NCBI GenBank assembly: GCA_964551015.1
Contig: CAZKBP010000002.1
Span: 248,001 to 312,000, forward strand
Direction of reading: 5' to 3'
Source of the DNA: CAZKBP01 sp964551015
Lineage (GTDB): Bacteria > Bacteroidota > Bacteroidia > Cytophagales > Microscillaceae
DNA length: 64,000 nucleotides
Within the stretch, counting starts at the first letter, position 1; each line of letters begins with the position of its first letter. A program made the translations under genes and the position numbers. Below are positions 46,568 to 55,900 of this stretch, piece after piece. Under the pieces are notes generated by a model that did not search any database, had not been told where the DNA came from, and worked only from the letters and a program-made list of their open reading frames with translations.

Positions 46568-48121
46568 TTAGCGATTTCTTCCGTATTTTTCATGACTAGA
46601 CACCCAATCGGAAGAAGAAATAGCCGCGGCCAAAGAAAGTTCTCCCGCCAAAACGACCGCCGCTACGATCTCAGCAAATTTGTGAACCTTGTTTTTGCCA
46701 TAACAGCCCAATATTTCCAGGCACTCCCTCTGGGTAGCCAAACCTACTCCCCCCCCGTGGGTGGCTACGATGAGCGAAGGAATGGTGATGGAGATATATA
46801 AGTCTTTTTCGGGTGTTAACTCTGCATACAGCACCCCAGCAGAAGATTCAGAGACATTGGCTACATCCTGTCCAGTGGCGATAAACATGGCGGTGATGGC
46901 GTTGGCCGAATGCAGTCCGTTGTTATTAGCTCCCGAGAGGATAGCTCCGACGTTTGCTACATTCCCGTGGTAGTACAATTGCTCAGGCTCTACCCGCATT
47001 CTTTGGATCAATATCTCCCGTTTGATTACGCATTCGGCCACGACTCTTTTCCCTCGGGTACGCATAATATTGACCTGAGAGGCTTTCTTATCCGTGGCAA
47101 AATTAGATTCCAGATAAAAGTGCTTGATTTCGTGCTCCTTGTAATGATCTACAATCCAGCTACAAGCGGCAAAGGTAGCACGCCCGACCATATTTTGCCC
47201 GGCGGCATCTCCCGTGGTGTAATTAAATCTTAGGAAAGCAAATTTATTAGAAAGGAAAGTATCAATATAAGCCAGCTTGGCAATGCTCGAGGTTGTTTCG
47301 GCCTGATTGGCAATGGTAGGCAAGTGTTCATCTACCCATTTGGCAAAATCTCTGGCTCCTCGGGCATCCTCGAACACAAACACGGGAGCGCGTTGCATAG
47401 CATCGGCCACCACGGTAGATTTTACCCCACCACTGAGGTTAACCACGCTGATGCCTCGGTTGTAAGAAGCCACCAGTGTTCCTTCTGAGGTAGACATGGG
47501 GATCAAAAATTCTCCTTGGGCGTGTTCGCCATTGACCAAGAGCGGCCCGGCCAAACCGATTGGCACTTGAGCCACTCCTACAAAATGCTCACAATTACCC
47601 TGAGCAATATGCGGATCAAAGGAATATTGATAAATATGCCTCGGATTCGTCTTCGTGAATTCTTTCAAAAATTGTTGACGCGCTCGGATGGCTTTTTCTG
47701 AATAATCATCTTCGAGGTCACGGGGAATTTTGACTACGTTATCGTGTTCTGATTGAATGGAATCATCCACATCGAGCTCGAGTGTCCCAAAAGGATCTGC
47801 TTTGAAGTGAATTTCTATGGTATGCTTACCTTCGGCGAGGTTTTCCGAAAATTGAGCTTTGACGTGAATCACCTCTTTGAGGGCAAAACGAAGAGGTTTT
47901 TCTTGATGAATCTCTCTGGGAGCGAGGGCATTCCCGTTACCAGTATCTAACTCTATGTGTTCCAAGGGCACATTTTTTCCATCTATCTTCAGCTTAAGTA
48001 CTTCGGTAAGAGAGGCATCACTGAGGCGATTTTTGAGCGAGAAACTAAAACCTTTTTCGGTGTTTTGGAGGCTTCCGTTGGTATAGAGTTGCTTGAGGAG
48101 TAGGCTAGGTATTAGCGTCAT
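46568..48121 (-). CDS. HMG-CoA reductase with extra N-terminal domain
   Basis: A 517-residue hydroxymethylglutaryl-CoA reductase, the committed step of the mevalonate pathway (HMG-CoA plus 2 NADPH to mevalonate). The catalytic part (about 135-517) carries VGVAQVPIGLAGPL, Glu213 in TSEGTLVAS, the SNFATDKKAS lysine (345/346), Asp419 in ATGQDVAN, THGGGVGLAT and the terminal catalytic His510 in SSHEKYGR. The class I-like pattern and absence of membrane helices indicate a soluble enzyme. The first 125 residues form an additional beta-rich domain (SFSLKNRLSDASLTEVLKL, HTIEIHFK). It is convergent with ahpD, and no other mevalonate gene lies in the window. Confidence 0.93.
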   Translation of the reverse strand: MTLIPSLLLKQLYTNGSLQNTEKGFSFSLKNRLSDASLTEVLKLKIDGKNVPLEHIELDTGNGNALAPREIHQEKPLRFALKEVIHVKAQFSENLAEGKHTIEIHFKADPFGTLELDVDDSIQSEHDNVVKIPRDLEDDYSEKAIRARQQFLKEFTKTNPRHIYQYSFDPHIAQGNCEHFVGVAQVPIGLAGPLLVNGEHAQGEFLIPMSTSEGTLVASYNRGISVVNLSGGVKSTVVADAMQRAPVFVFEDARGARDFAKWVDEHLPTIANQAETTSSIAKLAYIDTFLSNKFAFLRFNYTTGDAAGQNMVGRATFAACSWIVDHYKEHEIKHFYLESNFATDKKASQVNIMRTRGKRVVAECVIKREILIQRMRVEPEQLYYHGNVANVGAILSGANNNGLHSANAITAMFIATGQDVANVSESSAGVLYAELTPEKDLYISITIPSLIVATHGGGVGLATQRECLEILGCYGKNKVHKFAEIVAAVVLAGELSLAAAISSSDWVSSHEKYGRNR

Positions 48122-48417
48122 AAGCTGAAAAGTAATTTGATTTCAATAAGACGATCAGCGTCGTACAATAATAATCTTAATTAATGATAGAACTAACAAC
48201 CTTTTTACCAATTTTATTTTGAATAACACAAAACAAGAGAAATTTTCCTAATTGATTTTTTCTCCAAGGCAGAACTGGGTTCAACCTTTTCTTCTACCCA
48301 TCCTTTATATTAATAAATTATGAATTTCGTTGAACGACCGAGAGAAGATTTCTCGTGTAGCTTTTTTTTCTTATTTTAAAGCTACGTTCCCTTTTAACCT
48401 TTTCTTAACTCGGATTC

Positions 48418-50406
48418 ATGCCTCTTAATGCCAGACCTTCGTCTTCTTGGTATCGTTTCACGACCGTGAGAGCTAAGCTTTTGTTAGCTTTTTCTTTATT
48501 TAGTGGAGTCGTGCTCCTTATGAGTTCTCTCTTTGGTGGTTATTATTATTTTGAGAAGCGAGCCGAAAAGCTATTTATTGACATCACGCAGATGCAAATG
48601 AAGCTCACCAAAGCCAAAGCATTGAGTAAAGACTTCTTTCTTTACGAAACGATTAATCCTGCATTTTATAAAAAAGGAAAGAGTGATCTCTTGGGGCAAC
48701 ACGAACTTCTATTTATAGAAATCGAGCAAATGCTCCAAGCGCTGAGTGAGCAGTCAACAATGGAGAAGATTATGCTCCAACAAAATTTAACGAGCACCCA
48801 GCAAAAGATAGCAGACCTAGAAGAGGCATTTGAAGACCTTCACCAGAAAATGCTCAAACGTGGCTTCAAAGATTTTGGCTTGGAGGGAGACATGCGAGAA
48901 GCTATTCATCAACTAGAAAGCTACCAAGATCAACTGGATTTAGCCAAAATCTTAACGATTCGTCGCCACGAGAAAGATTTTTTTCTAAGAAAAGATCCTA
49001 AATATGAACAAAGGTTAGAAGAAGCCGTACTCGCACTCAATCAAGAAATTGTCGAGAAAATTGCCGATCCACAAACCCGACAAAATCTACTGGACACGCT
49101 CTGGCTTTACCAAGATAAATTCCACCAGATTGTCTTGCTAGAGGAGGCCATGGGCTTTGATAATACCACAGCACTCCGAGGCAGAATCACCAGATTATCT
49201 ATCCAAATTGATGATTTAATTCATAACATTTGCGATACCATCTATGAAGAAGTTCGCCAAACTCGTCAACGCTTGCGCTCCGTTTTGATCTCGCTGATAT
49301 TGTTTATTTTCTTGGTTATCACGCTTTTGGGTTTTCAGATGGCTCGCAAGCTCAGCAAACCTATTAAGGAACTCTCCCAAGCCATTCATCAGGTCATTGC
49401 TTATGATTTTCGGACAGAATTGCCCAAGATTTCTTACCGAAGCAAAGACGAAATTGGGTACCTAATCAAGGATTTTACCTATATGTTCGAAAAGCTCAAA
49501 GAACACGACGAAGAAATCCGCCAGCAGAATGAAGAAATTATCCAGCAAAATGAAGAAATTGCCAGCCAAAGAGATGCGCTCAGTAAGAACAATCAGGAGC
49601 TTTATTTTATCCAACAAGAGCTGAAAAAAAAGAACACAGAGCTAGATATACTCAATAATAGTCTGGATCAAAAGGTCAAAGAAAGAACCCGAGAACTAAC
49701 CCAGACCAACGAAGAACTAGATTTATTTATTTATCGAGCTTCCCACGATCTCAAGGGCCCCATTGCTCGCTTGGAAGGGTTGATTCAACTGGCCCAGATG
49801 GAAAGCGGAGAGCCCGTTGCCCAACTCTACTTTGATAAATTAGCCATCAATGTGGAAGAAATGGAGCATCTGCTCGACAAACTCATGACGATCAATGTCA
49901 TTCACCAGCAAATCAGACGCTATCGGTCAGTAGATTTCAAGCAAATTTGGCAGGAAGCTAGACAACGCCTAGAGAAATTGATCAAAAAAACGGGCGTTCC
50001 CATCAAATTAGAAATTTTGTACGAAAGAGAATTCTCTACCGACCGAGATTTATTTATTCTTATCGCCCAGAATTTGGTAGAAAACGCCTTACTCTACCAC
50101 CGTCCCGACGCACAACCTCCGCCTTATATCAAAGTCAAATTTTCTTGTACACAAAACCATTTACTGCTCGAAGTCTATGACAATGGGCAAGGCATCCCCA
50201 CGACCATCCAATCCAAAATCTACCAGATGTTCTTCCGAGGGATTGAAATCTCGCGTGGAAATGGACTCGGCCTTTATATTACACGCAAAGCCGTAGATGC
50301 CCTGAAAGGAACCATCGAGCTGGAAAGTGCAGTCAATGCCTACACACGCTTTTTGGTCAAAATTCCTTATCGCCACCAGAAGCTTGACGCCCAGCAAGAC
50401 GCCTAG
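48418..50406 (+). CDS. Membrane sensor histidine kinase with HAMP domain
   Basis: A 662-residue kinase. Two membrane helices (about 18-42 and 287-305) bound a periplasmic helical sensor domain of about 240 residues with a four-helix-bundle look. A HAMP domain (about 306-360), a long coiled coil (365-430) and a HisKA-type domain with His443 in RASHDLKGPIARLEG follow. The HATPase domain ends the protein (NLVENALLYH, DNGQGIP, GNGLGLYITRKA). No receiver domain or neighbouring response regulator gene is present, so it is an orphan kinase. The signal is unknown. Confidence 0.9.
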   Translation: MPLNARPSSSWYRFTTVRAKLLLAFSLFSGVVLLMSSLFGGYYYFEKRAEKLFIDITQMQMKLTKAKALSKDFFLYETINPAFYKKGKSDLLGQHELLFIEIEQMLQALSEQSTMEKIMLQQNLTSTQQKIADLEEAFEDLHQKMLKRGFKDFGLEGDMREAIHQLESYQDQLDLAKILTIRRHEKDFFLRKDPKYEQRLEEAVLALNQEIVEKIADPQTRQNLLDTLWLYQDKFHQIVLLEEAMGFDNTTALRGRITRLSIQIDDLIHNICDTIYEEVRQTRQRLRSVLISLILFIFLVITLLGFQMARKLSKPIKELSQAIHQVIAYDFRTELPKISYRSKDEIGYLIKDFTYMFEKLKEHDEEIRQQNEEIIQQNEEIASQRDALSKNNQELYFIQQELKKKNTELDILNNSLDQKVKERTRELTQTNEELDLFIYRASHDLKGPIARLEGLIQLAQMESGEPVAQLYFDKLAINVEEMEHLLDKLMTINVIHQQIRRYRSVDFKQIWQEARQRLEKLIKKTGVPIKLEILYEREFSTDRDLFILIAQNLVENALLYHRPDAQPPPYIKVKFSCTQNHLLLEVYDNGQGIPTTIQSKIYQMFFRGIEISRGNGLGLYITRKAVDALKGTIELESAVNAYTRFLVKIPYRHQKLDAQQDA

Positions 50407-50757
50407 TAGCTACGAATTGCCAGTTGTAAATTGCTCTTTTCAAGTCCTTCGCATCCATCTGCTCCCTCTCTATGCTTCTTCATTTGACTAAAAATGACAG
50501 GCTGGAAAGTCGTCCTCATGCCACTATCCACTGCTCAAAAAATAAGCTAAAGAAAAGCCCATCTGACGAGCAATTTTTGTATATTTGATTCTTGTTTGAA
50601 AGGACTTAGAATCTAGAATTAAGAAGAAAGGAGATCGCATTTAGAAAGTCAGAATACCCGTATTACTGTTTTTTCAGCACTCCTAAATTCTAGCTTCTGA
50701 CTCCTCAATTCTAAACTCTGGCTTCTAGCTCCTGACTTCTAACTCCTAAAAAAGAGT
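50407..50757. other. Intergenic region with degenerate short repeats
   Basis: These 351 bp lie between the sensor kinase and dnaE. The part at 50686-50751 is a run of degenerate short units of the type CTCCTAAATTCTAGCTTCTGA and GACTTCTAACTCCT. Such low-complexity strings occur between genes in Bacteroidota, and no function can be assigned. No coding frame is visible. Confidence 0.5.
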
Positions 50758-53700
50758 ATGTATTTAATCTTTGATACCGAAACCACCGGACTACCCAAAA
50801 ACTTTGATGCGCCCCACACCGATTTAGACAATTGGCCGAGGCTCGTACAAATCGCTTGGCAACTTCACGACGCTAAGGGGAAATTACTATCGGCGCAAAA
50901 CCTGATCGTCAAGCCCGAGGGTTTTACCATTCCCTATAATGCTGAGAAGGTACACGGCATTTCTACCGAGATTGCCCAAGAAGAAGGAAAACCCCTCTCG
51001 GAAGTACTCCAAGCTTTTGCCCAAGACATTGACCGGGCAGAATTATTAATTGGACACAATGTAGAATTTGATCTCAATATCACAGGAGCCGAATTCGTCC
51101 GAGCTGAAGAAGAAAGCCAACTCTGGGACAAAAAACCTTTTGATACCAAAAGCGAAGAAACCGCCGCTTTCGTGCAAATTCCCGGAGGAAAAGTGGGTGG
51201 CTTCAAATGGCCTACCCTCACCGAATTGCACAAAAAGCTCTTTGGAGAAGCCTTTGACGATGCCCACGATGCCGCTTATGACGTGGCAGCCACGGCCCGC
51301 TGTTTCTTTGGATTGCTCGAGCACAAAATCGCCAAGCCCTTTGATGCTACTCCACTGGCAGAAATCAAGTATGAAGCTCCTGTATTAGACGCCGCCAATT
51401 TTGCCAAACGCCAAGAGCGCAAAGGCTCTAAAATCCCAGCCCAATTCCGGGGCACGGTGGATGAATTGATTCCTTTTAGTCATTTACACGTGCATTCACA
51501 GTTTTCTATCCTGCAAAGTACCGCCAGTGTCAAGGGATTGATTGCCAAAGCCAAGGAAAATAACATGGAAGCCGTGGCGTTCACGGATTTGGGGAATATG
51601 CACGCTGCTTTCAACGCTGTGGGAACAGGAGCAGGTGAAGGAGTCAAGGTAATCATTGGCTGTGAGCTTTATGTAGCCGAAGAAAGACTAAAGAAGCAAT
51701 TTACCAAAAACAACCCCGACCGTCGCTTTCTGCAAGTACTACTCGCCAAAGACCAAGAAGCTTATCAGCGATTGGCTAAACTCTGTTCTCTGGGCTACAT
51801 AGAAGGCTATTATGCGGGCTATCCTCGGGTCGATAAGGATTTAATCAAAGCATACTCGGAAGGAATGATCGCCCTGACGGGAGGGCTTTCGGGTGAAATT
51901 CCTAACCTGATCCTAAATCAGGGAGAACACGAGGCCGAGGAAGCTTTCAAATGGTGGCTGGATATTTTTGGAGAAGATTTTTATGTAGAATTACAAAGGC
52001 ACGGCCTCGAGGCCGAGGATCGAGTCAACGAAGTCCTGCTCAATTTTGCCGCCAAGTACAACGTGAAGCCCATTGCTGCCCACGGGGCTTATTATATAGA
52101 ACGAACGGACGCGGATGCACACGATTCCTTGCTCTGCGTGAAGGATGGCGAGAAAAAAAGTACTCCCATCGGGCGAGGGCGAGGCCGTCGCTTCGGCATG
52201 GAAAATGACGAATATTATTTCAAAACCCAGGAAGAAATGAACGAGCTTTTCTCGGACATTCCCGTGGCTTTAGAAAATACCCAAGAGATCATTGACAAGT
52301 GTTCGCCCATTCAGCTCAGGCGGGATATTCTGATGCCCAATTATACCATCCCCGAGCAATTCGAGGATGAAGATGCCTTTCTGAAACATCTTTCCTACGA
52401 GGGAGCCAAGAAACTCTATGGCGAAATCACGCCCGAAATCGAGGAAAGGCTAGAAAGAGAGTTAAAAATTATCAAGGACATGGGCTTCCCGGGTTACTTC
52501 CTGATCGTGCAGGATTTTATCAATGAAGCCAAACGTCGGGGCGTATCCGTGGGGCCGGGACGCGGTTCGGCGGCCGGTTCGGTGGTGGCTTATAGTACCG
52601 GAATCACCAATATTGACCCGATCAAATACGACTTGCTCTTCGAGCGTTTCTTGAACCCAGAGAGGGTCAGCATGCCCGATATTGATATTGACTTTGACGA
52701 TGAAGGCCGTCAAGAAGTAATCAATTACGTGGTAGAAAAGTACGGGAAAAATCAGGTCGCCCAAATTATTACTTATGGTACCATGGCCGCCAAAATGTCC
52801 ATCAAGGATGTAGCCCGTGTGCTTGACTTACCTCTGGATGAATCTAACAAACTCGCCAAACTCGTTCCCGAAAAGCCCGGCACCAAGCTCAAAGATGCCT
52901 ACGCCCAAGTCCACGACCTCAAAGACATTCTCGCTCTGGACGAAGAAAAAGACCTGCGCTCCAAAGTCCTTAAGCAAGCCAAAATCTTGGAAGGCTCCGT
53001 TCGCGGTACGGGTATCCACGCCGCCGGGGTGATTATCGCTCCCGATGACATTACCCAGTACATTCCCGTCTGTACTTCCAAGGATGCGGACTTGCTCGTG
53101 ACCCAATTTGACGGACGCGTGGTAGAAGACGCGGGAATGCTAAAGATGGACTTCTTGGGGCTGAAAACGCTGACGATCATTCGCGATGCCATCAAGCTCA
53201 TCGAGCAAAGACACGGCGTCAAGCTCGATATGGACGAGATTCCCTTGGATGACCAGAAGACGTTTGAGCTTTACCAGCGAGGGGATACGATTGGCACGTT
53301 CCAGTTTGAGTCTGAGGGCATGCAAAAGTATTTACGCGATCTCAAACCCACGGACATTGAGGATTTGATCGCTATGAACGCCCTTTATCGCCCTGGCCCG
53401 CTCCAATTTATTCCCAACTTTATCAACCGGAAGCACGGTAGAGAGGAAGTAGAATACCCGCATCCGCTCTTGGAACCTATCCTCAAGAACACCTACGGGA
53501 TCATGGTTTACCAGGAGCAGATTATGCAGACGGCACAGATTCTGGGAGGCTACACCCTGGGTGGTGCTGACTTGCTACGCCGCGCCATGGGTAAAAAGAA
53601 GATCGAGGAGATGAAAAAACAGCGCGTTATCTTCGTGCAAGGCTGCGCAGAAAATCACCAAATCCCCGAGGCCAAGGCCAATGAAATCTTTGACGTGATG

Positions 53701-54954
53701 GCTCGCTTTGCCGAGTATGGTTTCAACCGCTCGCACTCGGCAGCCTACTCGGTGGTCGCTTACCAAACGGCTTACCTGAAGGCCAACTACCCCTCGGAGT
53801 ACATGGCCTCGGTGTTGACGCACAATATGAACAGCATCGAGAAGATTACTTTCTTTATCGATGAGTGCCAGAAGCAAGAGGTAGCCGTACTTGGCCCCGA
53901 CATTAACGAGTCAGACGCTTACTTCAGTGTGAATGAGAAGTCTCAAATCCGTTTTGGCATGGCGGCCATCAAAGGCACGGGCGACGCCGCCATTCAATCC
54001 ATCATCGAGGAAAGAGAAGCCAACGGCCCCTATTTGGATATTTTTGACTTCACCAGAAGGATCAACTTACGCACGGTTAACAAAAAATCTTTTGAAAGTC
54101 TGGCTTACGCTGGTGCTTTTGACAACTTTGGCATTGACCGCGCGGGCTACTTTGAAATTCCCGAAAGGGATAACTCTAATTTTATCGAGAAGCTGGTACG
54201 CTACGGCAATGCCTACGCCAAGGACAAGGAAAAAACCACGGTTTCCCTCTTCGGGGACGACTCTGCCGCCGAAATCGCCACGCCTCCCCTGCCCGAATGC
54301 GAACCTTGGACACGCTTACAAAAGCTCAACCACGAGAAAGACGTAGTGGGTTTTTATGTGTCGGGGCATCCCTTGGAGCAATACCGCTCGGCTCTGAAAA
54401 CCCTGAGAGTCAAATTACTGGACAACTTGGCCGCCTTTGATCGTCAGGAAATCAATGTTGCGGGCGTGCTTACTTCCAAGACCGTGCGCCAATCCCGCAA
54501 TGGCAATATGTTCACGATTCTCGTGCTGGAAGATTTTCGCTCTTCCATGGAAATTGCCCTGTTTGGCAATGACCACGAGGAGTTTAGCGATCAAGTAGAA
54601 GAAAATCAATTACTTCTGATTACCGCCAAGGTTCAGAGGAGCTACCGCGACGAGGATCGCTACGAATTGCGTGTGAGTCGGATACAGGATCTGGAGCAAC
54701 TCAAGGAAGTACATTGTCGTGGTTTGGAAGCGCATCTGGATTTACAAAAAATTCAGGAAGACGAGCAAATCATCGCCCAAATCAGTGATTTATTGACACG
54801 ATACCCGGGCGACTTGCCTTTCAAGGTCAAGCTCTTGGATCACGAGGAAAAGCTAGAAGTAGACTTCACCTCTCTGACCCACAAAATCGCCCCCAGTGAT
54901 GGCCTCATGACCAAGCTAGAAGATATGGGCGTGATGTGTAAGATGGTTTATTGA
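50758..54954 (+). CDS. dnaE: DNA polymerase III alpha subunit fused to an N-terminal proofreading exonuclease
   Basis: A 1398-residue replicative polymerase. Residues 1-180 form a DnaQ-type DEDDh 3'-5' exonuclease with FDTETTG (Asp6, Glu8), GHNVEFDL and HDAAYDVAATAR. The PHP domain starts at FSHLHVHSQFSIL (His242, His244). The polymerase active site contains PDIDIDFDD (Asp641, 643, 645), with GPGRGSAAGS just before it. A C-terminal OB-fold (INVAGVLTSKTVRQSRNG) and tail complete the protein. In E. coli the exonuclease is a separate subunit; in PolC it is inserted in the PHP domain. Here it is placed at the N-terminus of a DnaE-type chain. All exonuclease residues are intact, so proofreading in cis is expected. 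Confidence 0.94.
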   Translation: MYLIFDTETTGLPKNFDAPHTDLDNWPRLVQIAWQLHDAKGKLLSAQNLIVKPEGFTIPYNAEKVHGISTEIAQEEGKPLSEVLQAFAQDIDRAELLIGHNVEFDLNITGAEFVRAEEESQLWDKKPFDTKSEETAAFVQIPGGKVGGFKWPTLTELHKKLFGEAFDDAHDAAYDVAATARCFFGLLEHKIAKPFDATPLAEIKYEAPVLDAANFAKRQERKGSKIPAQFRGTVDELIPFSHLHVHSQFSILQSTASVKGLIAKAKENNMEAVAFTDLGNMHAAFNAVGTGAGEGVKVIIGCELYVAEERLKKQFTKNNPDRRFLQVLLAKDQEAYQRLAKLCSLGYIEGYYAGYPRVDKDLIKAYSEGMIALTGGLSGEIPNLILNQGEHEAEEAFKWWLDIFGEDFYVELQRHGLEAEDRVNEVLLNFAAKYNVKPIAAHGAYYIERTDADAHDSLLCVKDGEKKSTPIGRGRGRRFGMENDEYYFKTQEEMNELFSDIPVALENTQEIIDKCSPIQLRRDILMPNYTIPEQFEDEDAFLKHLSYEGAKKLYGEITPEIEERLERELKIIKDMGFPGYFLIVQDFINEAKRRGVSVGPGRGSAAGSVVAYSTGITNIDPIKYDLLFERFLNPERVSMPDIDIDFDDEGRQEVINYVVEKYGKNQVAQIITYGTMAAKMSIKDVARVLDLPLDESNKLAKLVPEKPGTKLKDAYAQVHDLKDILALDEEKDLRSKVLKQAKILEGSVRGTGIHAAGVIIAPDDITQYIPVCTSKDADLLVTQFDGRVVEDAGMLKMDFLGLKTLTIIRDAIKLIEQRHGVKLDMDEIPLDDQKTFELYQRGDTIGTFQFESEGMQKYLRDLKPTDIEDLIAMNALYRPGPLQFIPNFINRKHGREEVEYPHPLLEPILKNTYGIMVYQEQIMQTAQILGGYTLGGADLLRRAMGKKKIEEMKKQRVIFVQGCAENHQIPEAKANEIFDVMARFAEYGFNRSHSAAYSVVAYQTAYLKANYPSEYMASVLTHNMNSIEKITFFIDECQKQEVAVLGPDINESDAYFSVNEKSQIRFGMAAIKGTGDAAIQSIIEEREANGPYLDIFDFTRRINLRTVNKKSFESLAYAGAFDNFGIDRAGYFEIPERDNSNFIEKLVRYGNAYAKDKEKTTVSLFGDDSAAEIATPPLPECEPWTRLQKLNHEKDVVGFYVSGHPLEQYRSALKTLRVKLLDNLAAFDRQEINVAGVLTSKTVRQSRNGNMFTILVLEDFRSSMEIALFGNDHEEFSDQVEENQLLLITAKVQRSYRDEDRYELRVSRIQDLEQLKEVHCRGLEAHLDLQKIQEDEQIIAQISDLLTRYPGDLPFKVKLLDHEEKLEVDFTSLTHKIAPSDGLMTKLEDMGVMCKMVY

Positions 54955-55000
54955 TTTAAAGCAGAAAAGGTGATGAAACTGAATGATTTTGAATGCGAAA

Positions 55001-55039
55001 CCCAAGCTAGCGCGCGTTTGCAACGTGTGCCAGTTTGGG
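55001..55039. repeat. Palindromic repeat unit 1 (left of the 55052 gene)
   Basis: A 39-bp imperfect palindrome, CCCAAGCTAGCGCGCGTTTG continued to 55039 and ending CCAGTTTGGG. It is related to units at 55611, 55654, 55709, 55827, 56663 and 56781 and lies 12 bp before the next gene's start. Confidence 0.75.
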
Positions 55040-55051
55040 TAAATTGATCAG

Positions 55052-55579
55052 ATGAAGTTTTGTATTCAAGTATGTAATCCAAGGTTAGTAGATACTACTT
55101 CTGCAGATGAATTATCATTAGATGATGCGATCGAGAGTATCTTTCCTCTATACAGTGAAAATGCTATAATGGTTTGGAATAATTTATTTATCCCTCTTAG
55201 TTATAAATACGATCTGAGTCTGATGATAATAGATGTTATGAACATGTTAAACTCTCTCATATTAAGAAATGAGGGATACTTGACTATTCATTGGCCATCT
55301 AATACTTTTAGATCTAATTGGAATTTAAACTGGAGTCAGGATAAATTAAGAATTAATTCAGAATGGGAAAGTGTAGTTGGAAATATTGAGGATAAACTTA
55401 ATTCAGTAGCATCCTTGGAGCTAGATAAGTATATGTTCGTGCGTGAATGGAAAGGTTTATTAAATATGATCTTAAAAAGCCTCAACGAATCTGGATATAC
55501 TGAGTCTAAAATTTCTGAAATAGCAAAACTACAAGAAATTGTTAAGAAAATAGATGGTTCAGGTCTGCTCTACAGCTAA
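55052..55579 (+). CDS. AT-rich hypothetical protein among palindromic repeats
   Basis: A 175-residue soluble protein without signal peptide. It has an N-terminal MKFCIQVCNPRLV strand, an acidic LSLDDAIESIF helix, a tryptophan-rich middle (LTIHWPSNTFRSNWNLNW) and helical C-terminal part. The size, composition and isolated position resemble immunity proteins of polymorphic toxin systems, but no family is recognised. Its codon use is clearly more AT-rich than that of dnaE upstream. It is bounded by palindromic repeats on both sides, which suggests acquisition as a unit. Confidence 0.65.
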   Translation: MKFCIQVCNPRLVDTTSADELSLDDAIESIFPLYSENAIMVWNNLFIPLSYKYDLSLMIIDVMNMLNSLILRNEGYLTIHWPSNTFRSNWNLNWSQDKLRINSEWESVVGNIEDKLNSVASLELDKYMFVREWKGLLNMILKSLNESGYTESKISEIAKLQEIVKKIDGSGLLYS

Positions 55580-55610
55580 GGTAACCTCCAGTTGTCTGTA
55601 GAGTTCTAAT

Positions 55611-55688
55611 CCGAGCGGCACGCGTTACAAACGCTCGCCAGTTTGGAGCCCAACCAAGCGGCACGCGTTACAAACGCGCGCCAGTTTG
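55611..55688. repeat. Two tandem palindromic repeat units
   Basis: The units at 55611-55646 and 55654-55688 have the form CC(A/G)AGCGGCACGCGTTACA followed by AACGCGCGCCAGTTTG. Each folds as an imperfect hairpin with a short ACA loop. They are close to identical to the unit at 56781-56816. Confidence 0.8.
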
Positions 55689-55708
55689 AAGTTCTAATTT
55701 ATTAAAAA

Positions 55709-55862
55709 CCAAGCTAGCACGCGTTTGCAACGCGTGCCCTATCTTAGGTTCATTTGCCATGAACATGGGCGCAAGAGCGACAAAAAACGGTGGCAGAGCC
55801 AGAAGCTTGGGTAAAATGGAGCCCAACCAAGCGGCACACTTTACAAATGCGCGCCAGTTTGG
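55709..55862. repeat. 154-bp direct repeat, left copy
   Basis: It begins with the palindrome CCAAGCTAGCACGCGTTTGC and ends with a second palindrome at 55827-55862. The spacer includes TTCATTTGCCATGAA and GGTGGCAGAGCC. It has the same length and order as 56663-56816, so the pair exactly brackets the 55901-56638 gene. Confidence 0.8.
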
Positions 55863-55900
55863 GGGAATGAGTTCAAATACACTTATAAATATCGTTGAAC

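Larger units (their letters stand above)
55580..55900. other. Intergenic repeat cluster
   Basis: The 321 bp between the two AT-rich genes consist almost entirely of repeat units: palindromes at 55611-55646 and 55654-55688 (43-bp period) and the left copy of a 154-bp direct repeat (55709-55862). No gene is present. Confidence 0.75.

Noticed and set aside
55611..55688. Evenly spaced short repeats, CRISPR-like at first sight
   Set aside because: Only two units with a 43-bp period exist, the unit is a near-complete palindrome, the 'spacer' is 7 bp, and no cas gene is in the window.
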